Shown here piece after piece: positions 6,630 through 12,888 of a DNA stretch of 16,318 nt (its first letter is position 1; each line of letters starts with the position of its first letter). This DNA is from JAAAOH01 sp046540795. Lineage in GTDB: Bacteria > Spirochaetota > Spirochaetia > DSM-27196 > PWMO01. Location of the stretch: positions 1-16,318 of the forward strand of contig JBKHEN010000054.1 in NCBI GenBank assembly GCA_046540795.1, read 5' to 3'. Both the position numbers and the translations under genes were made by a program. The notes beneath the pieces are model-generated. The model had not been told where the DNA came from. It searched no databases and saw only the letters and a list, made by a program, of their open reading frames with translations.

Positions 6630-8417
6630 CTATTGTCTCGACACGGCATCGAACTTGCAGACCTCATAGCACATACCGCACTTGATACAACGGTCCTGAT
6701 CGATAACGTGGGTCTGCTTCCGCTCACCGCTTATACAGTTCACCGGGCAATTCCGCGCACAGAGCGTACATCCGATACACTTGTCGGGAAGGATGTAGTA
6801 CCTCACCAGCTCCTTACAGTGACCGGAGGGACATCGTTGCTCCTCGATGTGCGCGATGTACTCGTCCTTGAAGTACCGCAGCGAGGACATGACCGGGTTC
6901 GGCGCGGTCTGACCGAGACCGCACAGCGAGGCCCGCTGCATGGCGAAGCCGATGGTTTCCATGCGGTCGAGGTCCTCCGCCGTACCCTGCCCCTTGGTGA
7001 TGCGGTCGAGGATGTCATACATCTTCTTGCCGCCGACCCGGCAGGGACCGCATTTCCCGCAGGATTCCTCCACCGTGAAGCCGAGATAGAACTTGGCCAC
7101 ATCGACCATACAGTCGTCCTCGTCCATGACGATGAGCCCGCCCGAGCCCATGATCGAGCCGAGGTCCTGCAGGTGTTCATAATCGATGGGTGTATCGAGG
7201 TACTCAGCCTTGATCATACCGCCGGAGGGTCCGCCGCTCTGAATGGCCTTGAATTCCTTGCCGTTGGGAATACCGCCTCCCACGTTGTAGACGATGTCAC
7301 GGAGAGTGGTACCCATGGGGACTTCGATGAGGCCGGAATTATTGATCTTGCCGGTCAGGGCGAAGACCTTGGTGCCCTTCGACTTCTCGGTACCGATCTT
7401 CGTGTACCAGTCCGATCCGTGGGTAATAATGACCGGAATATTGGCGAAGGTCTCCACGTTATTGATGACCGTCGGCTTGTTCCACAGACCTTTCACCGCC
7501 GGGAACGGAGGCCGCGGCCGCGGCATGCCTCGCTCCCCCTCGATAGAGGCGAGCAGCGCGGTCTCCTCGCCGCAGACGAACGCACCGGCGCCGAGGCGAA
7601 TCTCTATGTCGAAATCGAAGCCGCTTCCGAGGATATCGTTGCCGAGCAGGCCGAACTCTCGGGCCTGCCTGAGGGCGATTCGCAGGCGATCTATGGCGAT
7701 GGGATACTCCGCGCGTACGTAGATGTAGCCCCGGTTGGCCCCCACCGTGTGACCGGCGATGGACATGGCCTCGATCACGCTATGAGGATCACCCTCGAGA
7801 GTGCTGCGGTCCATGTAGGCTCCGGGGTCACCCTCGTCGGCGTTACACACAACGTACTTCGGGGTCTCCTCGACCTGCTTGGTGAAATCCCACTTCATCC
7901 CCGTCGGGAATCCCGCGCCGCCACGGCCGCGCAGACCAGAGGCTTTGATCTCCGCGATGACCTCATCGGGACTCATCTCGAAGAGCACCTTTTCGAGGGC
8001 CTGATATCCGTCGCGAGCGATATATTCTTCGATATTCTCCGGATCGATGAATCCGCAGTTGCGGAGCACAACCCGGAACTGCTTCTGATAGAAGCTGATG
8101 TCGTCGATGCGTGCATGCTCTTTGCTTTCCGCCTCCCGGTACAGCAATCGCTGCACGGGTCGTCCCTTCAGACACTGCTCCGAAACTATGTCGGAGGCGT
8201 CCTCCGGGCTCACCTCCACGTAGAACGACTCATCCGGCAATACCTTGACTATCGGGCCGCGCTCGCAGAAGCCGAAGCAGCCGGTCTTAACCACCTGTAC
8301 GTCGCCCTCGAGCTTCTGTACCTCGACTTCCTTCTGGATGCTCCGATAGATGCCGTCGGCATTGCTGGACTCGCAGCCGGTCCCTCCGCATACAAGCACG
8401 TATTGTTTGAACGCCAT
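6630..8417 (-). CDS. hydB: HydB, NuoF-like flavin and NAD(H)-binding hydrogenase subunit
   Basis: A 595-residue subunit that oxidises or reduces NAD(H) at FMN and is the proposed site of electron bifurcation with ferredoxin. An N-terminal thioredoxin-like 2Fe-2S domain has Cys10, 15, 47 and 51. The NuoF core follows: FMN loop GLRGRGGAGFPTG (161-173), CNADEGDPGA (191-200), GAGAFVCGEETAL (276-288) and SGGPSGG (394-400). A 4Fe-4S site has Cys453, 456, 459 and 499. A CPSGHC pair lies at 529-534. The C-terminus carries two ferredoxin 4Fe-4S motifs (Cys547/550/553/557 and 577/580/583/587). This full set is typical of HydB and longer than respiratory NuoF. The ATG at 8417 is chosen for its GGAGG site 7 bases upstream; an upstream ATG at 8447 lacks one and would overlap the preceding gene. 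It lies 13 bases after the hydD-like gene. Confidence 0.97.
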   Translation of the reverse strand: MAFKQYVLVCGGTGCESSNADGIYRSIQKEVEVQKLEGDVQVVKTGCFGFCERGPIVKVLPDESFYVEVSPEDASDIVSEQCLKGRPVQRLLYREAESKEHARIDDISFYQKQFRVVLRNCGFIDPENIEEYIARDGYQALEKVLFEMSPDEVIAEIKASGLRGRGGAGFPTGMKWDFTKQVEETPKYVVCNADEGDPGAYMDRSTLEGDPHSVIEAMSIAGHTVGANRGYIYVRAEYPIAIDRLRIALRQAREFGLLGNDILGSGFDFDIEIRLGAGAFVCGEETALLASIEGERGMPRPRPPFPAVKGLWNKPTVINNVETFANIPVIITHGSDWYTKIGTEKSKGTKVFALTGKINNSGLIEVPMGTTLRDIVYNVGGGIPNGKEFKAIQSGGPSGGMIKAEYLDTPIDYEHLQDLGSIMGSGGLIVMDEDDCMVDVAKFYLGFTVEESCGKCGPCRVGGKKMYDILDRITKGQGTAEDLDRMETIGFAMQRASLCGLGQTAPNPVMSSLRYFKDEYIAHIEEQRCPSGHCKELVRYYILPDKCIGCTLCARNCPVNCISGERKQTHVIDQDRCIKCGMCYEVCKFDAVSRQ

Positions 8418-8430
8418 TCCGTATCCTCCG

Positions 8431-8826
8431 TTAGCCTTCTTCGACAATGTCCGGGGCGGGTCGATCGAAGATATGCTCGTCGATCAGCCGCTTGCCGAGG
8501 ATGTGCTCGCGCACGATGCTGCGGGCCACCTTCTCGTCCACCTTTCCGTAGATCACCGTCGGCATATCCGGCATACGGACCTCCACCGTGGGCTCGGCAT
8601 GGTCGAGTCCCATGCTGCCGGTCTGGCGGACCATCACTTCGCTCACATTATGGTTCTGCAGCTCGTCGAGAAACGCATCAAGCGTTTCCTTTGCTCCCGC
8701 GGCAATGCCGCTGGTGCCCATGCCGACGATGATATGGATGCTCTTCCCCTCGGTCTCCCGGGTGTCGAGCTCGCGACGCTTTTGCTCGCGCATTTTCTTC
8801 AAGTCCTCAAGGCTCATCTTTGCCAT
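8431..8826 (-). CDS. HydD-like thioredoxin-fold ferredoxin homologue without cysteines
   Basis: A 131-residue protein with a charged N-terminal helix followed by a thioredoxin-like 2Fe-2S ferredoxin fold. VGMGTSGIAAGAKETL (35-50) and TGSMGLDHAEPTVEV (69-83) align with the motifs that in many relatives read GTCGIAAGA and TGCxGLCxxEP. Here all three cysteine positions are Ser39, Ser71 and Asp75, and the protein contains no cysteine at all, so it cannot bind a cluster in the family manner. HydB in the same operon keeps its ligands in the corresponding segment (TGCFGFCERGP). The position between the GHKL ATPase and hydB matches HydD of Acetobacterium woodii, described as a subunit without cofactor. 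A structural or regulatory subunit is the likely role. ATG 8826 is favoured by GGAGG 7 bases upstream; ATG 8832 lies too close to it. Confidence 0.88.
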   Translation of the reverse strand: MAKMSLEDLKKMREQKRRELDTRETEGKSIHIIVGMGTSGIAAGAKETLDAFLDELQNHNVSEVMVRQTGSMGLDHAEPTVEVRMPDMPTVIYGKVDEKVARSIVREHILGKRLIDEHIFDRPAPDIVEEG

Positions 8827-8828
8827 GC

Positions 8829-9380
8829 TCATACCTCCATCGTTTCCAACTCACGTTCCTGCTCGTAGAGATACCGTCTCAGAAGGAGAACCGAATCGGC
8901 GGACTCCAGGTCCCCGAGAGCCTCCGCAAGCTCCCGACGGGATATCCGGTACGCCCCCGGCCCGCGCCTTCTGTGTATTTCCACCTCGTAGTCACCCTCG
9001 TAGAGACACATCCGCAAGAATGTCCCCGCGACGTCGCCTACCGGCGGCAGATCGACGTGATCCGGCGGGAACCGACATTCGACCGTGGTTCCCGTCCCGG
9101 GCTCGCTCTCGATATCAACGTTACCGCCGGTGGCCTCCGCGGTCTGCAGCAGAAACGGCAGGCCAAGTCCGACCCGCCGCTCCGGGTGTTTGCCCAGGCG
9201 GCTATAGAACGGGTCCCGAGCGCGCTCGAGCTCCTCCGACGTCATGCCGCTCCCGCGGTCCGTCACACGAATCCGAAGCAGGTGCCCGTCCTCTTCCCAG
9301 TCCACCCTGGTGTATGGCGAGCCCGCTTCCAGCGCATTGGCGAACAGGTCGAGCAAATAGTCACAGAGGGTGTAGTGCAC
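8829..9380 (-). CDS. GHKL-type ATPase of the hydrogenase operon (HydE-like, histidine kinase-like)
   Basis: A 183-residue protein formed almost entirely by a histidine-kinase-type ATP-binding domain. The N box is LFANALEAG with Asn15, the G1 box DRGSGM (41-46), the F-box-like RDPFYS at 55-60, and the G2 region RRVGLGLPF (68-76) ending in GTGTT (95-99). No dimerisation/phosphoacceptor domain with a conserved His precedes it, so it is not a complete sensor kinase. About 80 further residues follow, with no known motif. Homologous genes recur between hydC and hydD/hydB in clostridial and acetogen hydrogenase operons; their role is not established to my knowledge. The GTG start shares one base with the hydC stop (TAGTG), with AAGGAG just upstream, so translation is probably coupled. 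The stop lies 2 bases before the next gene. Confidence 0.85.
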   Translation of the reverse strand: MHYTLCDYLLDLFANALEAGSPYTRVDWEEDGHLLRIRVTDRGSGMTSEELERARDPFYSRLGKHPERRVGLGLPFLLQTAEATGGNVDIESEPGTGTTVECRFPPDHVDLPPVGDVAGTFLRMCLYEGDYEVEIHRRRGPGAYRISRRELAEALGDLESADSVLLLRRYLYEQERELETMEV

Positions 9381-9865
9381 TACTCCTTCCGATGACGCGC
9401 TATGATCTCCGGGAGTTTGCCCCGCGTGACCTTGCCGTAGACCTGCTCGTTCACCACGAGTACCGGTGCAAGCCCGCAACAACCGACACACCGCACCGCT
9501 TCAAGGGAGAACTCATCGTCCTCGGTGGTACCGCCGACGCCAATGTCGAGTAGGTTGCCGACCTCATCGATGAGCTCCTCCGCGCCCTTGAGGTAGCATG
9601 CGGTGCCCATGCAGACCTGCATGCGGTTCCGTCCGGGCTTGCTGGTCTTGAAGTAATTGTAGAAGGTGACCACGCCGTAGATCTTTGCAAGCGGGATGTC
9701 GAGCACCCGTGAGAGCTCCACGGCTACTTTACGCGGCACATATCCATACACTTCCTGCGTGCGATGCAGGATCATTATGAGATTACCCGGCTTGTCTTTC
9801 CACTCCTCGACGAACTGCATGAGCTCGTCCGGGAGACGCACCTCTTCCTGCGTTCCTGACTGCAT
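9380..9865 (-). CDS. hydC: HydC, NuoE-like 2Fe-2S subunit of the bifurcating hydrogenase
   Basis: A 161-residue thioredoxin-fold 2Fe-2S protein of the NuoE (24 kDa) family, the electron-transfer partner of HydB. An N-terminal helical bundle (about 10-65, including VYGYVPRKVAVELSRVLDIP) is followed by the cluster domain with CMGTACYLKG (Cys85, Cys90) and CVGCCGLAPV (Cys126, Cys130), the standard C-x4-C and C-x3-C ligands. Cys129 is an additional neighbouring cysteine. The length is normal for NuoE. The ATG at 9865 has AGGAGG with 4-5 bases spacing. It is the first gene of the hyd operon, facing rex across a 208-base control region. Confidence 0.96.
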   Translation of the reverse strand: MQSGTQEEVRLPDELMQFVEEWKDKPGNLIMILHRTQEVYGYVPRKVAVELSRVLDIPLAKIYGVVTFYNYFKTSKPGRNRMQVCMGTACYLKGAEELIDEVGNLLDIGVGGTTEDDEFSLEAVRCVGCCGLAPVLVVNEQVYGKVTRGKLPEIIARHRKE

Positions 9866-9926
9866 TGGTCCTCCTGCGCTCCGGTACTGAGTGAGCTGAT
9901 CCGGCGATTACCGGCTAATCGATACT

Positions 9927-9941
9927 TTTTTACTGTAACAA
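9927..9941. repeat. Imperfect palindrome over the hydC -10 element
   Basis: TTACTGTAA (9930-9938) is a perfect odd-centred palindrome. It extends to 15 bases with one mismatched pair, and its right end gives TAACAA. It covers the proposed -10 hexamer at 9932-9937. The arm spacing does not match Rex exactly, so the binding factor, if any, is unknown. Confidence 0.3.
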
Positions 9942-9960
9942 CTCCGCCAAATATGTGCAA
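9932..9960 (-). promoter_or_regulatory. Candidate promoter of the hydC operon
   Basis: On the minus strand, TTGCAC (9960-9955) and TACAGT (9937-9932) are separated by exactly 17 bases, with start near 9925 and a leader of about 60 bases. An alternative promoter upstream has extended -10 TGC-TACAAT (TACAAT at 9993-9988) with TTCCAA at 10016-10011, also at 17 bases. Both hexamer pairs are imperfect, so either or both could act. Confidence 0.45.
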
Positions 9961-10014
9961 GTAGTCACAACGAAGTTTTCGTAATTGATTGTAGCACACG
10001 CGTTGCATATTTGG
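9947..10014. repeat. Inverted repeat pair in the divergent control region
   Basis: CCAAATATGTGCAA (9947-9960) and TTGCATATTTGG (10003-10014) are inverted copies, 7 plus 5 matching bases apart from a 2-base insertion in the left copy. A smaller perfect inverted repeat, ACGAA-GTT-TTCGT, lies between them at 9970-9982. Each outer arm contains the -35-like hexamer of one of the two divergent promoters (TTGCAC leftward, TTGCAT rightward). Confidence 0.5.
9953..9970. promoter_or_regulatory. Candidate Rex operator over the hydC -35 element
   Basis: The 18 bases ATGTGCAAGTAGTCACAA match the Rex consensus TTGTGAA-N4-TTCACAA at 11 of 14 fixed positions, including the invariant TGTG and CACA arms 8 bases apart. 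The site covers the proposed hydC -35 hexamer at 9955-9960 and lies about 105 bases upstream of rex itself. Rex binding here at low NADH/NAD+ would block hydrogenase transcription. Confidence 0.6.
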
Positions 10015-10034
10015 AAGTCTTCGGTTACTTTAAT
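10003..10034 (+). promoter_or_regulatory. Weak candidate promoter of the rex operon
   Basis: TTGCAT (10003-10008) followed after 17 bases by TACTTT (10026-10031) mirrors the layout of the divergent hydC promoter. An overlapping TTTAAT (10029-10034) matches the -10 consensus better but would need a 20-base spacer. A weak Rex-like palindrome at 10054-10069 (8 of 12 core positions) lies just before the rex start and could allow autoregulation. Confidence 0.25.
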
Positions 10035-10073
10035 GGAGTAGAAGTCTGAAAAACGTGACGTGATGAACATTAT

Positions 10074-10793
10074 ATGGATACCGGATTGCACAAAGGGCTA
10101 ATTCTACGTCTCGCCAAGTACCTTCGCGTCCTGCGGCAACTGAAGTCGCTGGGGTTCGTAAAGGTGTTCTCCAACAACCTCGGAGATGCTATCGGGGTAA
10201 CCCCGGCGGTGGTACGCAAGGACTTCTCGCAAATCAGCATCCCCGGAAACAAACGGGGCGGCTACAACATCGACGTGCTCATAGAGGAGATCACAACCGT
10301 CCTCGGCGGGCGCGCTACCTTTCCGGTGGTCATAGTCGGATGCGGCCGTCTCGGCTCCGCGCTGTTGGATTATCGGGAATTCGACAAGGAAGGGATCCGG
10401 GTGGCCGCGGGCTTCGAGAAAGACGCCGGCAAAATCGACCGCGACGGCCGCCCCCCGGTGCTGCCGATAGAAGACCTGCCGGAGTTCGTCCGCACGCATG
10501 AAATAGAGGTCGGGATCATAGCGGTTCCCGATGAATCGGCCTCGGAGGTATTCGACCTCATGATCGGGGCCGGGGTGCGGGGGTTTCTGAACTTCACCAC
10601 CGTGCAGCTCAAGTGCGGCGGCCGTTGCGATCCGGAGAACTGTGTGAATCGCTGTGTCGTTGAAAACGTCAACTTCGGCCTGCAAATAGAGAACCTGTTT
10701 TATCTAATCACGTTTCAGAAGCCGGAGAACCGGGTCCTGAGTCTCGAAGAGCTCAAGGAAAAGCACCAGCGCCGCCTCTACGGAACCGCCTAG
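10074..10793 (+). CDS. rex: Redox-sensing transcriptional repressor Rex with a four-cysteine insertion
   Basis: A 239-residue Rex-family repressor that binds DNA when NAD+ is high and is released by NADH. An N-terminal winged helix (about 8-62) carries GVTPAVVRKDFSQ in the recognition region, followed by KRGGYNI. A Rossmann domain has GCGRLG (89-94, GxGxxG), FEKD at 114-117 where FD is usual, and IIAVPDESA (148-156). In place of the usual short segment after NFAP there is NFTTVQLK followed by Cys181-x3-Cys185-x4-Cys190-x3-Cys194, then the C-terminal dimerisation helix. I do not know these cysteines from canonical Rex; they suggest a metal or Fe-S site. The ATG at 10074 is the only sensible start because an in-frame TGA lies at 10056-10058. 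No clear Shine-Dalgarno precedes it. It is divergent from hydC and heads a four-gene operon. Confidence 0.93.
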   Translation: MDTGLHKGLILRLAKYLRVLRQLKSLGFVKVFSNNLGDAIGVTPAVVRKDFSQISIPGNKRGGYNIDVLIEEITTVLGGRATFPVVIVGCGRLGSALLDYREFDKEGIRVAAGFEKDAGKIDRDGRPPVLPIEDLPEFVRTHEIEVGIIAVPDESASEVFDLMIGAGVRGFLNFTTVQLKCGGRCDPENCVNRCVVENVNFGLQIENLFYLITFQKPENRVLSLEELKEKHQRRLYGTA

Positions 10794-10810
10794 GATCGTA
10801 GGAAACCGCC

Positions 10811-11785
10811 GTGTCGCAGACGATTCCGATAAGCCCGGATGATTCGCCGCCGGTCATTCTCGACCTCATCTACAAGCTCAAGGTAAAGGACGTCATGACC
10901 CGGGAGCTTCACACCCTCGGACCCGAGGTCTCTATGCGCGAAGTCCAGCGACTCATGCGCGCCAAGTACATCACCGGCGTGCCGATCGTTCAGGGGAAGC
11001 GGCTCCTCGGGCTCGTCAGCATGGACGACATCATCCAGGCGCTCGACCAGGGCTACGCGGACGATCCGGTAACCCGGCATATGAGCCGCAACCTTATCGT
11101 TCTCGAAGACGACATGCCCCTCTCCTTCGGGATATCCTATGTCGACAAGTACCAGTTCGGCCGATTCCCCGTGCTCAACCGGGAAAAGGAGCTCGTCGGC
11201 GTCGTCACCAGTCGGGACATCATCGTGGCCCTGCTCGTAGAGCTCGACCACGAGGTCCTCCGCCTCGAGCAACGAGTCACCGAACCCCGGACCTTCCACC
11301 GAAACGGCGAGGCCACCCGGGAGTTCAGTATTCGCAGCTTCGACTTCGAAAACGCCGGTCATGCCTCCACGGAGCTTCGAAAACACATGATAGAGAACGG
11401 CGTGGAACGAAAAACCATTCGCCGGGCGGCGGTGGCGGCCTATGAGCTGGAGATGAACATCGTCGTACACTCCTACGGCGGAAAGCTCTCCTTCTCCATC
11501 GACCGGAAGGAGGTGGAGATCATTGCCACCGATCGCGGCCCCGGGATAGCGGACGTGGAGCAGGCGCTTTCCGAAGGATACTCGACGGCAAACGAATGGA
11601 TCCGATCCCTCGGCTTCGGCGCCGGCATGGGTCTTCCAAACGCCCGGCGGGTGAGCGACGAGTTCGATATTCGCTCTTCGGAGCAGGGCACGACTGCCCG
11701 GGCAATCATACGGCTCACGCACGGCTCGGAACAGGAAACAGAGCAGCAAGCGGAACAGCAAGCAGATAAAGGAGCAACTCCATGA
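10811..11785 (+). CDS. CBS-domain pair fused to an RsbW/anti-sigma-type GHKL ATPase
   Basis: A 324-residue cytoplasmic protein. Residues 22-145 form a tandem CBS pair (first repeat starting KVKDVMTRELHTLGP, second about 86-140), a module that usually binds adenine nucleotides. Residues about 170-302 are a small ATPase of the RsbW/SpoIIAB type: N box AAYELEMNIVVHSYGG (209-224, Asn216), G1 box DRGPGI (241-246), and the GYSTANEW...LGFGAGMGLPNARRVSD segment (256-283) ending in GTT (293-295). Such domains phosphorylate or sequester partner proteins. The tail (306-324) is Glu/Gln-rich and partly encoded by a 12-base tandem repeat. The GTG at 10811 has TAGGA 9 bases upstream and follows rex by 17 bases. 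The partner is unknown, but placement with Rex and Hyd suggests energy- or redox-dependent control of hydrogenase. Confidence 0.85.
   Translation: MSQTIPISPDDSPPVILDLIYKLKVKDVMTRELHTLGPEVSMREVQRLMRAKYITGVPIVQGKRLLGLVSMDDIIQALDQGYADDPVTRHMSRNLIVLEDDMPLSFGISYVDKYQFGRFPVLNREKELVGVVTSRDIIVALLVELDHEVLRLEQRVTEPRTFHRNGEATREFSIRSFDFENAGHASTELRKHMIENGVERKTIRRAAVAAYELEMNIVVHSYGGKLSFSIDRKEVEIIATDRGPGIADVEQALSEGYSTANEWIRSLGFGAGMGLPNARRVSDEFDIRSSEQGTTARAIIRLTHGSEQETEQQAEQQADKGATP
11741..11764 (+). repeat. Two-copy 12-base tandem repeat encoding an EQQA tail
   Basis: GAGCAGCAAGCG (11741-11752) is followed by GAACAGCAAGCA (11753-11764), differing at two positions. In frame this encodes EQQAEQQA at the C-terminus of the CBS/ATPase protein. 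Confidence 0.7.
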
Positions 11786-12120
11786 CCGTAAGCGAACTCG
11801 GCAGCGCTCTCGGCTACGAGTGCATTCAGGAACACTTCGAAGACGTACGGCTCCGGGACGGATACACGTCGGACCTCCTCAGCGACGTCATGGCCAACGC
11901 CCCGGAAGACAGCGTGCTCATCACCATCCAGGCGCACAAGAACACCGTCGCCGTTGCCACCTTGGCGGGGATCCGAGCCGTCGTGGTGTGCAACTCACGT
12001 CCCGTTCCCGACGACATGATAGACGCCGCGCGGGCGGAGTCGCTCGCCGTCTTTCGTACCGAGAAGAACCAGTTCCGGGTGACTACCGAGATAGCGGCGG
12101 CGCTCGATTCCGACGGGTAG
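11782..12120 (+). CDS. DRTGG-domain-like small protein of the hydrogenase/rex locus
   Basis: A 112-residue soluble protein. GYTSDLLSDVMANAPEDSVLITIQAHKNTVAVA (27-59) and the following AGIRAVVVCNSRPVPDDMIDAA are characteristic of the small stand-alone DRTGG-like proteins found beside clostridial hydrogenase and Rex genes. The literal DRTGG motif is not present, so assignment rests on overall pattern. DRTGG domains elsewhere accompany CBS pairs and phosphotransacetylase-type proteins; ligand and function are unknown. The ATG overlaps the upstream TGA (ATGA), with AAGGAG 7 bases before it, so it is coupled to the CBS/ATPase gene. No enzyme motif is recognisable. Confidence 0.8.
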   Translation: MTVSELGSALGYECIQEHFEDVRLRDGYTSDLLSDVMANAPEDSVLITIQAHKNTVAVATLAGIRAVVVCNSRPVPDDMIDAARAESLAVFRTEKNQFRVTTEIAAALDSDG

Positions 12121-12126
12121 ATCGGG

Positions 12127-12837
12127 GTGGCCACGTACCGCGCCGACTGCCACCTCCATTCCTGCCTCAGTCCCTGCGGGGATCTCGAATCCTCGCCCAC
12201 GGCGATCGTGGATCGCGCTACGTCTCTGGGGCTCGATCTGATAGCACTCACGGACCACAACAGCGCCCTCAACTGCCCCACCTTCGAGCAGGCGGCTTCA
12301 CGCGCCGGAATAGCGGCCCTTTCGGGCATCGAGGCGACCACCAGCGAGGAGGTTCACGTCCTCTGCCTGTTCGAAAAGGCCGAGCAGGCCCTCGAGCTCG
12401 GTCGGCGTATCTACGAGGCCCTGCCCGAGGTGCCGCTCCGGCCGGAGCGCTACGGCGATCAGGTCTACGTCGATCTCGACGAGATGATCCTCGGGACGGT
12501 AGACACGCACCTGATCTACGGCTGCGCCTACTCCATGGATGAGCTTCGCGCGCTGGTGGGTGAGCTGGGCGGGTTGTTCGTCCCGGCCCACATCGATCGG
12601 ACGGTGAACAGCGTCTACTCGCAGCTCGGGTTTCTGCCGGAAGGTCCCTACGATGCGGTCGAGGTCACCCGGCGTCCCTGTCCCCTCGACACCCACGGTC
12701 ATACCCGAATCTCGAACTCGGACGCCCATTTTCTCGACGACATCGGCGCCCGCTCCTTCAGCTTCGAGGCGCAACAGGCGGATTTCCACGGCCTGAAGGA
12801 GGCGCTTGCTCGCGGGGCGACAAGCCTCAGTCTGTGA
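12127..12837 (+). CDS. PHP-domain metal-dependent phosphoesterase-like protein
   Basis: A 236-residue PHP-family protein, related to the polymerase and histidinol phosphatase fold, which usually hydrolyses phosphoesters with a multi-metal centre. Metal-ligand motifs are in order: DCHLHS (His9, His11), LTDHN (Asp43, His44), GIEATTSEEVHVLC (Glu69, His77), PAHIDR (His155) and SNSDAHF (Asp199, His201). The substrate is not known; candidates include a nucleotide or a phosphoprotein made by the neighbouring kinase-like ATPases. The GTG at 12127 is 6 bases after the preceding stop with only a weak GGGG upstream, consistent with coupled translation. It is the last gene of the rex operon. PHP proteins recur in hydrogenase-linked clusters of anaerobes, which supports a functional tie. 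Confidence 0.88.
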   Translation: MATYRADCHLHSCLSPCGDLESSPTAIVDRATSLGLDLIALTDHNSALNCPTFEQAASRAGIAALSGIEATTSEEVHVLCLFEKAEQALELGRRIYEALPEVPLRPERYGDQVYVDLDEMILGTVDTHLIYGCAYSMDELRALVGELGGLFVPAHIDRTVNSVYSQLGFLPEGPYDAVEVTRRPCPLDTHGHTRISNSDAHFLDDIGARSFSFEAQQADFHGLKEALARGATSLSL

Positions 12838-12843
12838 GCTCCC

Positions 12844-12863
12844 GGGGGCGTTATCGTCCTTTT
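12844..12863 (+). terminator. Candidate intrinsic terminator of the rex operon
   Basis: GGGCG (12846-12850) pairs with CGTCC (12855-12859), with one G-U pair, around a TTAT loop. It is followed immediately by TTTT (12860-12863) and two potential closing G-U pairs. It begins 7 bases after the PHP stop. The stem is short, so termination may be partial. Confidence 0.4.
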
Positions 12864-12888
12864 CCCGCGGCCGGAAGCCCGGTATAAT
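12860..12888 (+). promoter_or_regulatory. Candidate promoter of the ABC importer operon
   Basis: TATAAT (12883-12888) is a perfect -10 hexamer, and TTTTCC (12860-12865), 17 bases upstream, matches the -35 consensus at 3 of 6 positions. The -10 lies in the loop of a 6-base inverted repeat GGCCGG/CCGGCC (12869-12874 and 12890-12895). A transcript from about 12895 would have a leader of about 127 bases before the GTG at 13022. Confidence 0.45.

Noticed and set aside
6633..8732. A very long open frame (about 700 codons) on the + strand antisense to hydB, and another of about 560 codons antisense to hydA (4941-6629).
   Set aside because: These are by-products of the high GC content opposite strongly coding genes. 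Neither translation shows recognisable domains, and hydA and hydB are certain on the other strand.
9866..10073. A small gene or RNA gene in the divergent control region.
   Set aside because: The stretch is AT-richer than its surroundings and full of promoter-like and palindromic elements. No open frame with a ribosome-binding site and no tRNA-like fold was seen.
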